Notes: generated by a model from the sequence alone, not told the origin. 64,000 nt of DNA from Saprospiraceae bacterium (GCA_016715465.1 JADKAA010000029.1:372001-436000), one strand, 5' to 3'; shown: positions 44,760-54,968, counted from the first letter of the stretch. Made by a program: numbers and translations.

Positions 44760-46181
44760 TTGATCATTAATATCAAACCACACGAAAGAGAAATATTCCG
44801 AACCATAGGAGATACTGCAGCGAAACTGGGTTATCCGGCTTACGTCATCGGAGGCTTTGTCCGGGACCGCTTACTGGCAAGGTCATCCAAAGATATCGAT
44901 ATAGTTTGTATTGGTGATGGTATCAAACTTGCGGAACAGTTATCGTATAAGTTGAGACCCATACCCAGGATTGCGATTTATAAACGTTTTGGCACGGCTA
45001 TGCTTAAGTTCAAAGATCTTGAAATCGAATTTGTAGGTGCCCGCAAAGAGTCTTATCATTTTGATTCGAGAAAACCTGCAGTTGAAGAGGGTTCCCTGGA
45101 AGACGATCAAAATCGACGGGATTTCACCATCAATGCACTGGCCATCAGTTTAAACGAAGAAGATTTTGGTCACATTGTCGACCCGTTCAACGGCCTTATT
45201 CATTTGGAGCAAAAATTACTTAAAACACCCCTGGAACCTGGTAAAACCTTTTCAGATGATCCTTTAAGAATGTTGAGGGCCATCCGATTTTCAGCACAAC
45301 TTGGGTTTTCCATTGATCCGGAGACCTATGCAGCCATTGGCAGAAACCGCAATAGAATTAAGATAATTTCGGCAGAGCGTATTTCTTCTGAATTACAAAA
45401 AATATTAGCCTCTCCACAACCATCTGCAGGCTTTATTAAATTGTTTGAGACTGGTCTGCTGTCGATCATTTTCCCTGAACTCTATGCACTCCATGGGGTT
45501 GAGATAAAAAATGGGGTGGGTCATAAGGATAATTTCTATCATACCCTGGAAGTAGTAGACAATGTATCCAAAGACACTGACAATATTTGGTTGCGCTGGG
45601 CTGCTTTACTGCACGACATTGCGAAACCTCCTACTAAAAAATTTGATGAACAAATAGGATGGACTTTTCATGGACATGAAGTCCTTGGTGCAGTGATGGT
45701 TCCCCGCATTTTTAAAATGCTGCGACTTCCATTGGACCATAAAATGAAATATGTTCAAAAATTGGTAAGATTACATCTGCGACCAATAGGGCTCACAAAG
45801 GAAGAAATTACCGATTCAGCGGTGAGAAGACTGCTTTTCGAAGCAGGAGAAGACATCGACGATTTAATGTTATTGTGCAAAGCAGATATTACCTCTAAAA
45901 ATACCGACAAAAAAACAAGATACCGCGAGAATTACGCAAAGTTAAAGTCGAAAATAGAGGAACTGGAAGAAAGAGATAAACTTCGCAACTGGCAACCTCC
46001 AATCACAGGAGAAATCATTATGAAAACATTCAACATTGGTCCATCCAAGGAAGTTGGCGTCATCAAAACTGCCATCAGGGAAGCAATCCTGGATGGAATA
46101 ATCGGCAATAATTTTGAAGAAGCAGAAGCGCTCATGTATGCAGAAGCATCGAAACTGGGCATGAAAAAGAAAGAAGGGTAA
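44760..46181 (+). CDS. cca: CCA tRNA nucleotidyltransferase / poly(A) polymerase-like with HD domain
   Basis: 473 residues. TTG start at 44760; an in-frame stop lies three codons upstream and no ATG fits. Head domain: VIGGFVRDRLLARSSKDIDIVC, with the catalytic DxD and the RRDFTINALAI block; the neck DPLRMLRAIRFSAQLGF; RNA-binding domain; then an HD domain (RWAALLHDIAKPPT) at about residues 275-300. Adds or repairs CCA at tRNA 3' ends, fitting the tRNA gene here that lacks encoded CCA. HD-containing members may also have phosphatase activity. Confidence 0.9.
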   Translation: MIINIKPHEREIFRTIGDTAAKLGYPAYVIGGFVRDRLLARSSKDIDIVCIGDGIKLAEQLSYKLRPIPRIAIYKRFGTAMLKFKDLEIEFVGARKESYHFDSRKPAVEEGSLEDDQNRRDFTINALAISLNEEDFGHIVDPFNGLIHLEQKLLKTPLEPGKTFSDDPLRMLRAIRFSAQLGFSIDPETYAAIGRNRNRIKIISAERISSELQKILASPQPSAGFIKLFETGLLSIIFPELYALHGVEIKNGVGHKDNFYHTLEVVDNVSKDTDNIWLRWAALLHDIAKPPTKKFDEQIGWTFHGHEVLGAVMVPRIFKMLRLPLDHKMKYVQKLVRLHLRPIGLTKEEITDSAVRRLLFEAGEDIDDLMLLCKADITSKNTDKKTRYRENYAKLKSKIEELEERDKLRNWQPPITGEIIMKTFNIGPSKEVGVIKTAIREAILDGIIGNNFEEAEALMYAEASKLGMKKKEG

Positions 46182-46185
46182 TCGA

Positions 46186-46554
46186 TTAGTCTTTCACTTT
46201 CGCAATGGCGCTCAATTGAATTGGAATGCCGGCCCGTCGTTCTTCAGGATTAATGGTCATGATTTCACCACTAAAAATGACTTTCAAGCCAGCCTTTTTA
46301 AATGATAATGGCACTTCGCAAGGCTCATATCGCTGGTTGCCATCCCCATAAATAAAATACTTATCCAGCATAAATTGAATTTCGCCGGGTATGTCTATCA
46401 CTTTTCTTTCTACCACCCTATTCTTGTAGCACTCCTGTTTCATGCTATTTACACTGTGTGCTGAGGGAAGATTTCTGTGACATGATGCAAACCATAATGG
46501 CACGAAAAGAGCCATACTCAATAATCCGTTTCCAAATATCACCTTCAATTCCAT
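46186..46554 (-). CDS. small putative lipoprotein, unknown
   Basis: 122 residues with an N-terminal signal whose end FASC looks like a lipobox. The mature part contains CEVPLSFKKAGLKVIFSGEI, a pattern I associate with small beta-rich Bacteroidota lipoproteins, but I cannot name the family. Convergent with cca, four nt between stops. Function unknown. Confidence 0.6.
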   Translation of the reverse strand: MELKVIFGNGLLSMALFVPLWFASCHRNLPSAHSVNSMKQECYKNRVVERKVIDIPGEIQFMLDKYFIYGDGNQRYEPCEVPLSFKKAGLKVIFSGEIMTINPEERRAGIPIQLSAIAKVKD

Positions 46555-46710
46555 GTTGTAAAGATAGTATCAAGCCTAAATTTTCTCTCCAAAATGACTG
46601 AAAAGTCTGACAAATTAGCTATATTAAGTTTTCATTTACAATAATTTACACATGACTTAACGCCAAAAGTTAAAGTTTTTTTAAAGGGGGGGGTAAAAGT
46701 AACCCATTAC

Positions 46711-46742
46711 TTGTATTTATCGCTTAATCTATATTATTTTTG
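46711..46742 (+). promoter_or_regulatory. Bacteroidota promoter for the thioredoxin-like gene
   Basis: TTG at 46711 and TATTTTTG at 46735-46742, 21 nt apart, ending 27 nt before ATG 46770. An unusual run of eight G (46686-46693) lies just upstream. Confidence 0.6.
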
Positions 46743-46769
46743 TATCATTGAATCCTCTTGAAGTTTAAT

Positions 46770-47327
46770 ATGTCGATAAGATTAATTGTTGGTTTTTTAA
46801 TGGTAGTGTCCGCTTTCCATGTCAATGGCCAAAATAAAATTAGGTGGATGACTTGGGAAGACGCGCTAAAAAAGCAGGAGAAAGCGCCGAGGAAACTTTT
46901 CATTGATGTTTACACTGAATGGTGCAGCTGGTGCAAAAAAATGGAGGCGAGCACTTTTAACCAGGATCAGGTTGCCAAATATATAAATGAGCACTACTAC
47001 CCTATCCGATTTGATGCGGAATATAAAAATCCTATTGAATTTAAGAATACTACCTATAGTTATGTCAAAACCTTTAAAGGGGGATACCATGAATTGGCAG
47101 CATATATTCTCCAGGGCAAATTGAGTTACCCCTCGATTGTATTTTTGGATGAAGAATTAAATCTGATTCAATCCATTCCAGGTTTTCAGAATAATGAAGA
47201 TTTTGAAATGATCATTAACTTTTTTGGCGGAGATCATCACAAAACTACTCCGTGGAGGAAATTTACCCGTTCTTATGTCCCATGTGACAAAATGGGGCAT
47301 CCAGCCGGTTCATCAGGCAAGAATTAA
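46770..47327 (+). CDS. exported thioredoxin-fold protein
   Basis: 185 residues from ATG 46770 (the frame opens at a TTG four codons earlier). Signal peptide MSIRLIVGFLMVVSA to VNGQ. Thioredoxin-like domain with FIDVYTEWCSWCKKM, a CxxC of the DUF255/thioredoxin_7 type, the cis-Pro region SYPSIVFLDEE, and a C-terminal polar tail. Probably a periplasmic disulfide reductase or thiol-disulfide exchanger. Own promoter; convergent with rarA. Confidence 0.85.
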   Translation: MSIRLIVGFLMVVSAFHVNGQNKIRWMTWEDALKKQEKAPRKLFIDVYTEWCSWCKKMEASTFNQDQVAKYINEHYYPIRFDAEYKNPIEFKNTTYSYVKTFKGGYHELAAYILQGKLSYPSIVFLDEELNLIQSIPGFQNNEDFEMIINFFGGDHHKTTPWRKFTRSYVPCDKMGHPAGSSGKN

Positions 47328-47333
47328 ATTTCA

Positions 47334-48611
47334 TCAGGTATTTTTATCAGGCTGGCGAAACCTGTCTATTAGTGTCTGGTTTCTCTCTTCTGCCGCATTT
47401 TGACCCGGAACATAAAATTGAGCATCCTTGATCTGATCTGGCAAATATTCCATAGCTACAAAGTTGCCTTTAAAATCATGGGCATATTTATAATTTGTTC
47501 CATAACCCAGTTCTTTCATCAATGAGGTAGGTGCATTTCTGAGATGCATAGGTATAGGTACATTGGGATGCTGTCTTACGGTATTCAATGCCGACTCAAT
47601 GGCCATATACGCTGAATTTGATTTTGGACTGCAGGCCAGATAAAGAGCTGCCTCTGCCATCACAATTCGACTTTCGGGCATGCCTAGCTGATGTACAGAC
47701 TGGTAACAAGCATTGGCAATCAGCAAGGCATTCGGGTTGGCAAGACCGATATCTTCTGCAGCCAGTACAATCATTCGCCGGCAGATGAATAGCGGATCTT
47801 CACCGCCTTCTATCATCCTGGCCATATAGTATAAAGATGCATCCGGGTGTGAGCCTCTCATAGACTTTATAAATGCAGAAATCAGGTCATAATGCATTTC
47901 GCCATCTTTGTCATACAAGCTCAGGTTTTGCATAATGATGGAATTGACCTTTTCGTCATCAATGATTAATGTGGAATTGCCATCCAATTGACTGGTGACA
48001 ATTTCGAGAATATTGTAAAGTTTTCGACCGTCTCCGCCAGAAAGTCTGATCATGGCATCATAAGATGCAATTGATATTTTTTTTTCAGCAAGCAAAGCAT
48101 CTTTGACCAGTGCGTTATTTACCATTTGAATAAGGTCTTCTTTTGACAAATGCTGGAGCACATATACCTGGCATCTTGACAGCAAAGCCGGAATGACTTC
48201 AAACGAAGGATTTTCTGTGGTAGCGCCAATCAGGGTAATCACACCTTTTTCAACTGCCCCTAACAGGCTATCTTGTTGAGACTTAGAAAATCTATGGATT
48301 TCATCGATAAAAAGTATGGGAGTTGACTGGGCGAATAGTCCGGAGTTGCCTGCACGTTCAATAGTCTCTCTTACATCTTTTACCCCACTGTTGATGGCAG
48401 AAAGCGCATAAAAAGGCCTTTTCAATTCCAGGGATATCACATGTGCAAGTGTCGTCTTACCTACACCCGGTGGTCCCCACAAGATAAAGGAAGGTAAACT
48501 CCCTGTTTCCACTACCCTCGATAACACTGCCCCGGGACCTACAAGGTGTGACTGACCTATGTAATCATTAAGGGTGGAAGGTCTCATTCTTTCGGCTAAT
48601 GGAGCGGACAT
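47334..48611 (-). CDS. rarA: replication-associated recombination protein A, AAA+ ATPase
   Basis: 425 residues. Walker A GPPGVGKTT at about 46-54, Walker B ILFIDEIHRFSKSQQD, sensor 1 GATTENPSFEV and the arginine-finger LLSRCQVY, then the MgsA tetramerisation domain at the C-terminus (IKSMRGSHPDASLYYMARM). Works at stalled replication forks. Starts 10 nt after the PorE-like gene stop on the same strand. Confidence 0.95.
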   Translation of the reverse strand: MSAPLAERMRPSTLNDYIGQSHLVGPGAVLSRVVETGSLPSFILWGPPGVGKTTLAHVISLELKRPFYALSAINSGVKDVRETIERAGNSGLFAQSTPILFIDEIHRFSKSQQDSLLGAVEKGVITLIGATTENPSFEVIPALLSRCQVYVLQHLSKEDLIQMVNNALVKDALLAEKKISIASYDAMIRLSGGDGRKLYNILEIVTSQLDGNSTLIIDDEKVNSIIMQNLSLYDKDGEMHYDLISAFIKSMRGSHPDASLYYMARMIEGGEDPLFICRRMIVLAAEDIGLANPNALLIANACYQSVHQLGMPESRIVMAEAALYLACSPKSNSAYMAIESALNTVRQHPNVPIPMHLRNAPTSLMKELGYGTNYKYAHDFKGNFVAMEYLPDQIKDAQFYVPGQNAAEERNQTLIDRFRQPDKNT

Positions 48612-48621
48612 TGAAGATCGA

Positions 48622-50604
48622 TTATAGTATTTTAAAAGTAGTACGGCGGTTTATCTGGTGTTGGGCTTCTGTGCATAGGTCACAAACGCAGGTATCCGCC
48701 AGATAGGCTTCACCGTAGCCCTGGGCAGTCAAACGGCTTGCTTCAATTCCTTTTGCGACCAAATAGTCCACAGCCGACTGAGCTCTTTTTTGCGACAAGA
48801 TTTCATTATAAGCATTGTCTCCCCTGCAATCGGTGTGTGATCCCAATTCAATCCTAATATCCGGATTTGATTTCAGCATCAGTGACAATGCATCCAATGT
48901 CGGTTTTGCATCATCCCGGATATACCACTTATCATACTCGTAATAAATGTTTTCAAGTATAATTTCTTTTCCCCTGAATATCCTGGCCAATTCCATTTCC
49001 TTATTGAGTGTGATGCTGGTTTCACCTTCCTCTATGCTCAGCCCGAGTGTACTCAGATCAATTTTATTGACTAAAAACGAATCCTTACCTGCCACAATTT
49101 CATAAGTCTTTCCGGCAACGAGATTGGCAAGCACCAGTCCATTCTTATCTGTCTTAAATTGTGTGCGCATGCCTCCGTCCTTTAGCACCACCTGTGCAAA
49201 CTGAATCGTGGCCTTGCCCGATTTTGGACCGTTGGGGTTATCATTTTTATAAATGGGTGTTACCACCTTTAATGCCAGATAAATATCAAAATTTGAAGGC
49301 GTGGTTACTTGCTTTTCTTCAGAAACAACTTCAATTTGCTTTTCTGTATAGATGCGGTACAGGTATAATTCATCTACACCTTTATTACCCCTTGAAGAAG
49401 AAAAATATCCTTGTGTCATTGTGGACTTGGGCTTTGGTGCCGTGCGATCCACGACCAATGAAAAATCATCTGCCCCTGAGTTATAGGGATAAGGAAGCAG
49501 CACTGGATTTTCCCAACTCCCATCAGATCGAAGCCAGGTCTTGTATAAATCCAGCCCGCCAAAACCATTGTCATTGTCTGATGAAAAATAAAGTGTGTCC
49601 CCATCTGCGGCCGGGAAGTGTTCATTATAGGCTGTATTGATGTTTGGTGGAAGTGGAAAAGGATTTGACCAGGTAAGGCCATCCCATTCAGCATACCAAA
49701 GGTCATAACCCCCATTACCACCTGGCATTGAGGCTGAAAATACCAATACGCTGTCATTTTCAATCAGACAGGGTTGGCCATAATTGATATTTGGCCTGCA
49801 TAGGGGAAGCACTTTTGGATCCGCCCAAATGCCATCAATCCTGGAACTAATCATTAGCTTACAATATTCGTGTTTGTCGTCTGATATGGCAAAACAGCGG
49901 GTAAATATCATGGTTTGATAATCAGTTGTAAAGGTGGGTGTGCCTTCATTGGCTTCCGTATTGATCACAGAATCAAATCTTTTTACACTTTTACTTTCTT
50001 TATCCACCATAAAAAGATCAGAAAACTTATTTCCCGTCCATTTGTAACGGTCGCCACCTGTTGATTCTTCTCTGTCTGAAGTTACTACTAAAAAATCATC
50101 GTCATAGGTTACAGCACCATAATCTGAATAATAAGACTCACTCCACATCTTTTCTACCAGGAAAGACTGAGGTATTTGAGACTGGGTTTCTTTCAATACC
50201 GTACAAATGGCTATTTGTTTTTTGACTTCCTGCTGGAGAGAAGTGATGTTTCTTAGTGATTCAAAACTGGAGATGGCCAGATCATATTTCATTAAGTTCT
50301 TCAAAATAAAGGCCTTTTGCAGTGTGGCATCCACACCGTAGCTGTATTTTTCTGCCAAAGAAAAATACTCCAGCGCCTTGGGGTAATCCAACAAGTGGGT
50401 ATAACATTGACCAATGACGTAAAATTTTGCAGCTTTGATTTCCGGCCTGGAAGCTGTTTCACCTTCCTTTTTTAACAGGGGTATGGCTACGGCATATTGT
50501 TTCATGTCATATGCAGCTTGCCCGTCGCGAATCTTATTGGATGTTTGACAGGAAAAAAAACACAGACCAATCAAAGCCAAACAGAGGGTATAGACAAAGT
50601 TCAT
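48622..50604 (-). CDS. PorE-like T9SS lipoprotein (TPR, PD40 propeller, CTLD/CRD, OmpA)
   Basis: 660 residues from ATG 50604 (a TTG lies two codons upstream). Lipoprotein signal MNFVYTLCLALIGLCFFSC. TPR helices (about 25-130), a PD40/WD40-like propeller (about 150-420; repeats with SDxxxGFGGLDLY and SSSRGNKGVDELY), a carboxypeptidase-regulatory-like domain (about 450-530) and an OmpA peptidoglycan-binding domain (about 545-660; IRIELGSHTDCRG, YNEILSQKRAQSAV). This order is that of PorE, which anchors the T9SS PorK/N ring to peptidoglycan. Non-PorE paralogs with the same layout exist. Follows secDF. Confidence 0.82.
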   Translation of the reverse strand: MNFVYTLCLALIGLCFFSCQTSNKIRDGQAAYDMKQYAVAIPLLKKEGETASRPEIKAAKFYVIGQCYTHLLDYPKALEYFSLAEKYSYGVDATLQKAFILKNLMKYDLAISSFESLRNITSLQQEVKKQIAICTVLKETQSQIPQSFLVEKMWSESYYSDYGAVTYDDDFLVVTSDREESTGGDRYKWTGNKFSDLFMVDKESKSVKRFDSVINTEANEGTPTFTTDYQTMIFTRCFAISDDKHEYCKLMISSRIDGIWADPKVLPLCRPNINYGQPCLIENDSVLVFSASMPGGNGGYDLWYAEWDGLTWSNPFPLPPNINTAYNEHFPAADGDTLYFSSDNDNGFGGLDLYKTWLRSDGSWENPVLLPYPYNSGADDFSLVVDRTAPKPKSTMTQGYFSSSRGNKGVDELYLYRIYTEKQIEVVSEEKQVTTPSNFDIYLALKVVTPIYKNDNPNGPKSGKATIQFAQVVLKDGGMRTQFKTDKNGLVLANLVAGKTYEIVAGKDSFLVNKIDLSTLGLSIEEGETSITLNKEMELARIFRGKEIILENIYYEYDKWYIRDDAKPTLDALSLMLKSNPDIRIELGSHTDCRGDNAYNEILSQKRAQSAVDYLVAKGIEASRLTAQGYGEAYLADTCVCDLCTEAQHQINRRTTFKIL

Positions 50605-50659
50605 TTCCAAAACATTGAAGTAAAGTTACATAAAAATCAAATGCCAGGGTACAAAATAC

Positions 50660-50693
50660 AAAGCCCCTGCTCTCGGTTGACAGCAGGGGCTTT
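50660..50693 (-). terminator. hairpin after secDF
   Basis: AAAGCCCCTGCT pairs perfectly with AGCAGGGGCTTT around a ten-nt loop; on the minus strand it is followed by GTATTTTG, a weak T tract. Lies between secDF and the PorE-like gene and probably limits read-through. Confidence 0.65.
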
Positions 50694-50715
50694 AAAGTAC
50701 ACGAAGTACTGTATA

Positions 50716-53700
50716 TTATTTTACTTCCGGCTTTTTATTTCTACCACCGCCCAGGTCAATCATCAAAGGCGTTGCCACAAAAATGGACGAGTAAGTACCA
50801 ATTACGATACCTACCAGCAAGGCAAATGCAAATCCTTTGATGCTGGCACCGCCAAAAAGGAACAAACCAATTACCACAAACAAGGTGGTCAATGAGGTAA
50901 AGGTAGTTCTGGAGAATGTTTTATTAATGGCGTTATTGATAATTTCTCCCTGAGATTTGTGCCCATAAATACCCATGTATTCACGGATACGGTCAAATAC
51001 GATTACTGTGTCGTTGATAGAGTAACCAATCACAGTTAATATAGCCGCAATAAATGCCTGGTCAATTTCCAGAGAGAATGGCACAATGCCCTTTAACAGG
51101 GAAAACATACCAATCGTAATCAATGCATCATGGAAAACAGCAATCACAGCTCCTGCTGAATATTGCCATCTGCTGAACCGGAATAAAATATACAGAAATA
51201 TGGCCATCAGGGCAAACAAACCGGCATAAACAGAAGATTTCTTGATGTCATCGGCAACGGTGGGTCCCACTTTACTGGAGCTTAACAACTTCATCCCCGG
51301 GGCATCGCCTGCCTTGAACTGTTCGTAGGAGATGTCACTTGATACGATTGATTTCAACCCCTCAAAAAGTTTAGAGGTTACTTTTTCTTCCGTTCCCTCT
51401 TCGTTTTCATTGATGAGGTAAGAAGTAGTGATGTTAAACGTATTTTCAGTATCCACAATTTTCACCACGGGCGTTGCCTCAAAATTGGCAGTCAATTTGT
51501 TTCTGAGGTCATCAGCCGTAACTTTTTGATCAGCTTCAAATTGTACATTGAAGGAGTGGCCACCCTGAAAATCTACTCCGAGGTCAAAGCCTCTGGTAAA
51601 GATTGAAATAAGGCCTACCACAATTAAAGTACCGGAAAAAATATAGGCATATTTTCTTTTGCCCACCCAGTCTATGCTGAGTGAAGACAAGGTATCTTTT
51701 GTGCCTGCATTCCAAAAAGTAAGATTTCTTTTTCCACCGGCTACATAACCATCAATTAAAAGGTGAGCCAGTAATACCGCCGTTAGCATTGAAGAAAGCA
51801 CACCGATGGTCAATACAACGCGAAAACCTTTGATCGGACCAATGCCAAAATAAGCCAAAAGGAGTGCAGTGATGATGGTAGTAACGTTGGCATCCACAAT
51901 GGCAGAATAGGAATGGTTAAAGCCATCTTTAATGGCATCAAGCAGCGATTTGCCTGACCGCAATTCTTCCTTAATCCTTTCATAAATGATCACGTTGGCA
52001 TCCACCGCCATACCAATAGTCAATACAATACCGGCGATACCCGGCAGCGTTAACACGGTACCAAAAGAGGATAATGCACCCAGTATGAAAATAATATTGG
52101 CAAAAAGAGCAAGGATTGAAATAATACCTGCACCCGAATAATAAAGCACCATAAATAACATTACAAGGCCAAATCCTATCAGCAAGGAGTTGAGTGATTT
52201 GTCGATGTTGGATTTACCGAGCGATGGTCCTACGTTTGACTCCTGAATGATTTTGGTTTTGGCGGGTAATTTACCCACTTCGAGGATATTTGATAAATCC
52301 ACGGTTTCCTGAACATTGAAACTACCGCTGATCACCGATGACCCTCCTGTGATGGCTCCGTTGTTTACAGAAGGTGCTGTCACTACTTCGTTATCAAGTG
52401 CGATGGCAATTTCCCTCCTCTGTCCTTCAGGATTGCCCTCATAGGCTTTTTGGGTCAATTCAGCCCATTTTTTAGCTCCGATGGCATTCATGATAAGGCT
52501 AACCTGGGGCTCACCTGTAACCTGATCCTGCGTGGCAGATGCATCAGTCACCACTTCTCCGTCCAATGGTGCTTTATCAGAACCAGGGGTGGTTTTAATG
52601 GCATAAAGTTCGTACTGATTAGTCAGCAGTTGGGTATTGAAGTCCTGGTGTGGCTTATAAGACCACATAAATTTAAGATTTTTAGGGAAGAGGGCCTGGA
52701 TATCCGGGCGGCCAAGCATAGCCATGACCGCATCCTTTTTATTTTTGTCTGCCAAACCAACTACTGTAATGGGCGCTGTGGGTGCTGTTGGATTGTTCAT
52801 TTTTAGAATAGAAAGCAGTGGACCACCAGTTTTTAGGGCAGAAGTATCCTGCGCCGCAGCAACAGCGGAAGTATCACCGCTGAGCCTGAGGTCGGCTTGC
52901 TGTAACCCAGCCTGAATGCCTGCATCAGTGAGTCTGTAAGTCTCCCAAAACTCAAGTTGTGCATTTTTTTGAAGAAATTGCCTTGCCCTTTCAGGATTGT
53001 CGATACCCGGCATTTCCACGAGAATAAGGTCACGTGCCTTATCAAGAGAAATATTGGGCTGTACAACACCTAAACGGTCAATCCTTTCTTTCAGCATTTT
53101 GAAGGTAAGGTCTACGGTTTGGTCTGCTCTTTCCCTCAGCAAGCGCTCCACTTCATTGTCTGAAGTTTCAAGGTTAATATTACCTCCCAGGCTTTCGCTT
53201 TGAGCAAATAATCGCGCCATTGGTTTTCCTCCGGCAATTTTCTTATATTCTGCGACAAAAAGGGAGATAAAGTTTGACTGGTCATTCTCCTGTGCCTTTT
53301 TTGCATTGGCAATCGCTTGAACAAACTCTGAATCTTTGCTATTCCTGCCTGCCAGGGCATTGAGCAATTCACTCAGGTCAACTTCCAGGAGGGTACTCAT
53401 TCCCCCTTTAAGGTCAAGACCTAGATTTAATTGCCTTTGTTTCAAGTCACTGTAGGTATAACCTACTCCAAGAAGTGGCACATTAAAAATCTTTTCGGTG
53501 GACATGGAATCCAGGTACTTGGCCCTGGCCATCTTAAACGCCATATCTTTTTCCAGCCCCGATTTTGAAGCAGATGTTGTGGTAGCGTAATCTTCCGCTG
53601 CTCTCTCCACCTTACTGGTTGGAAAAAAATAGAATAACTGAATAAGGCATACGATTGACATCAATATCAAAAAAGCCTTTAATAGTCCCTTTCCTTGCAT
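50716..53700 (-). CDS. secDF: protein translocase SecDF fusion
   Basis: 994 residues, the Bacteroidota-type fusion. A signal-anchor near residues 9-27, SecD P1 with LNLGLDLKGGMSTLLEVD and a large periplasmic region to about 480, five SecD membrane spans (about 500-650, with IGMAVDANVIIYERIKEE), then the SecF half with GVDFQGGHSFNVQF, a second periplasmic loop and five more spans (GYSINDTVIVFDRIRE). It drives late steps of Sec export using the proton gradient, supplying the envelope proteins found throughout this window. Confidence 0.96.
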   Translation of the reverse strand: MQGKGLLKAFLILMSIVCLIQLFYFFPTSKVERAAEDYATTTSASKSGLEKDMAFKMARAKYLDSMSTEKIFNVPLLGVGYTYSDLKQRQLNLGLDLKGGMSTLLEVDLSELLNALAGRNSKDSEFVQAIANAKKAQENDQSNFISLFVAEYKKIAGGKPMARLFAQSESLGGNINLETSDNEVERLLRERADQTVDLTFKMLKERIDRLGVVQPNISLDKARDLILVEMPGIDNPERARQFLQKNAQLEFWETYRLTDAGIQAGLQQADLRLSGDTSAVAAAQDTSALKTGGPLLSILKMNNPTAPTAPITVVGLADKNKKDAVMAMLGRPDIQALFPKNLKFMWSYKPHQDFNTQLLTNQYELYAIKTTPGSDKAPLDGEVVTDASATQDQVTGEPQVSLIMNAIGAKKWAELTQKAYEGNPEGQRREIAIALDNEVVTAPSVNNGAITGGSSVISGSFNVQETVDLSNILEVGKLPAKTKIIQESNVGPSLGKSNIDKSLNSLLIGFGLVMLFMVLYYSGAGIISILALFANIIFILGALSSFGTVLTLPGIAGIVLTIGMAVDANVIIYERIKEELRSGKSLLDAIKDGFNHSYSAIVDANVTTIITALLLAYFGIGPIKGFRVVLTIGVLSSMLTAVLLAHLLIDGYVAGGKRNLTFWNAGTKDTLSSLSIDWVGKRKYAYIFSGTLIVVGLISIFTRGFDLGVDFQGGHSFNVQFEADQKVTADDLRNKLTANFEATPVVKIVDTENTFNITTSYLINENEEGTEEKVTSKLFEGLKSIVSSDISYEQFKAGDAPGMKLLSSSKVGPTVADDIKKSSVYAGLFALMAIFLYILFRFSRWQYSAGAVIAVFHDALITIGMFSLLKGIVPFSLEIDQAFIAAILTVIGYSINDTVIVFDRIREYMGIYGHKSQGEIINNAINKTFSRTTFTSLTTLFVVIGLFLFGGASIKGFAFALLVGIVIGTYSSIFVATPLMIDLGGGRNKKPEVK

Positions 53701-53731
53701 TTTATTACTTTCTTTTTTTAGAAAAACGCTG

Positions 53732-53739
53732 CAAAGATA
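53732..53739 (-). promoter_or_regulatory. Bacteroidota -7 promoter box for secDF
   Basis: On the minus strand TATCTTTG, an exact TAnnTTTG match, 31 nt upstream of the secDF ATG. The remainder of the 314-nt gap 53701-54014 is AT-rich and shows nothing further. Confidence 0.6.
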
Positions 53740-54014
53740 AAATTTTAAACCAAATTAGAATAATAAATTTGGCTTATATATATTAAATGAAGGGTTAATT
53801 GTTAATTTATTGAAAATGAACATACTTTTTGGAAAAATTAACAAATTTAGGGTAACTGCAAAGTAAGGAAAAAGATTAGGTATGTTATTAAACTTTTAAT
53901 TTGACAAAAAAAAGAAATAATAAAGTCCTTTGTATTAAAATCATTGCCATCATGTCAAGATAATGTACTATATTGTGATGTAAATTTTTATTAAACTTAT
54001 TAAAAACAAAGCTT

Positions 54015-54499
54015 ATGGGATTATTTTCATTCTTAAAGAATGCCGGTGCCAAATTGTTTGGGCTGGACGATGAAAAAAGGAAAACGAAGCGGTTTTAGAT
54101 GCCGCAGCTGCTGAAACAGCTCGCCAAAACAAAATCAACCTGCTTACCTCCATAGTTACCGGATCTGGTATCAATGTAGAGGATTTCAGCCTTAATCTGA
54201 CTGACGATACAATTACTGTGTATGGAACAACAGAAACGGTTGCAGACAAGGAAAAAGTGGTACTTATGCTTGGAAACACCGAGGGTATTGCGACGGTTGA
54301 TGATCGTATGTCTGTAAGGGTTCCGGAACCAGAGTCCGATTTCTATGTTGTGAAATCGGGGGATTCGCTATCCAAAATTGCAAAAGAATTTTATGGTGAT
54401 ATGATGAAGTACCCCATCATTTTTGAAGCCAATAAACCTATGCTTACGGACCCTGACCTGATTTATCCGGGACAGACGCTCAGAATTCCAAAATTATAA
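54015..54499 (+). CDS. BON and LysM domain protein, frameshifted as assembled
   Basis: About 161 residues when repaired; ATG 54015 starts MGLFSFLKNAGAKLFGLDDE. The assembled frame hits a TAG at 54097; one more A in the run 54073-54078 continues as KKENEAVLDAAAAETARQNK. Then a BON domain (about 50-100: INVEDFSLNLTDDTITVYGTT ... DVxxxxxDDRMSV type) and a LysM domain (about 112-160: FYVVKSGDSLSKIAKEFYG ... IYPGQTLRIPKL). The layout matches YgaU/LysM potassium-binding proteins (Kbp in E. coli). No signal peptide, as in that family. Confidence 0.85.
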
Positions 54500-54503
54500 C
54501 TGA

Positions 54504-54527
54504 AAAGGGGGACATGTCCCCTTTTTT
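54504..54527 (+). terminator. intrinsic terminator
   Basis: AAAAGGGGGAC pairs with GTCCCCTTTT around AT, ending in TTTTTT; directly after the LysM gene. Confidence 0.85.
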
Positions 54528-54700
54528 GCTTAATTGTCAAATGGTTAATATCTTTGATGGAATTTAATGCGATGTAAAGTAGGTGTAAAGCCTAAAAAAC
54601 CGTATTAAATTTTTAAGGCAAAACTTTGTACAAATATCTTTTTGTATTATTTTGCAACCGTAACCAATCATATTGTTTCACCAAAAAACTCCAAAGAAAC

Positions 54701-54952
54701 ATGAATATTACTTTCGAAGAACTTAGGCAAATTAAACACCAACTTCCAACTGGAAGTGTAAGTAGGATTGCCCATGAACTAAATATTGACGAGCAGACCG
54801 TCCGAAATTATTTTGGCGCTTCCAAATATGAAGACGGAAAACCTGTGGGCAATCACATACAGCCAGGGCCTCATGGTGGCATTGTACACATTGAAGACAC
54901 CACCATTCTTGATTTAGCCAGGCGAATCATTAGAGAAGCGCAGGATAACTAA
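54701..54952 (+). CDS. small HTH DNA-binding-type protein conserved in Bacteroidota
   Basis: 83 residues from ATG 54701 (the frame extends upstream to 54626, but the short form is the conserved one). Residues about 3-40 form a helix-turn-helix (FEELRQIKHQLPTGSVSRIA, then ELNIDEQTVRNYFG), followed by a conserved HIQPGPHGGIVHIEDTTILDLAR tail. Proteins of this form are widespread in Bacteroidota; target and role are not known to me. Own terminator. Confidence 0.75.
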   Translation: MNITFEELRQIKHQLPTGSVSRIAHELNIDEQTVRNYFGASKYEDGKPVGNHIQPGPHGGIVHIEDTTILDLARRIIREAQDN

Positions 54953-54968
54953 ACTGAAGCCATCACAT

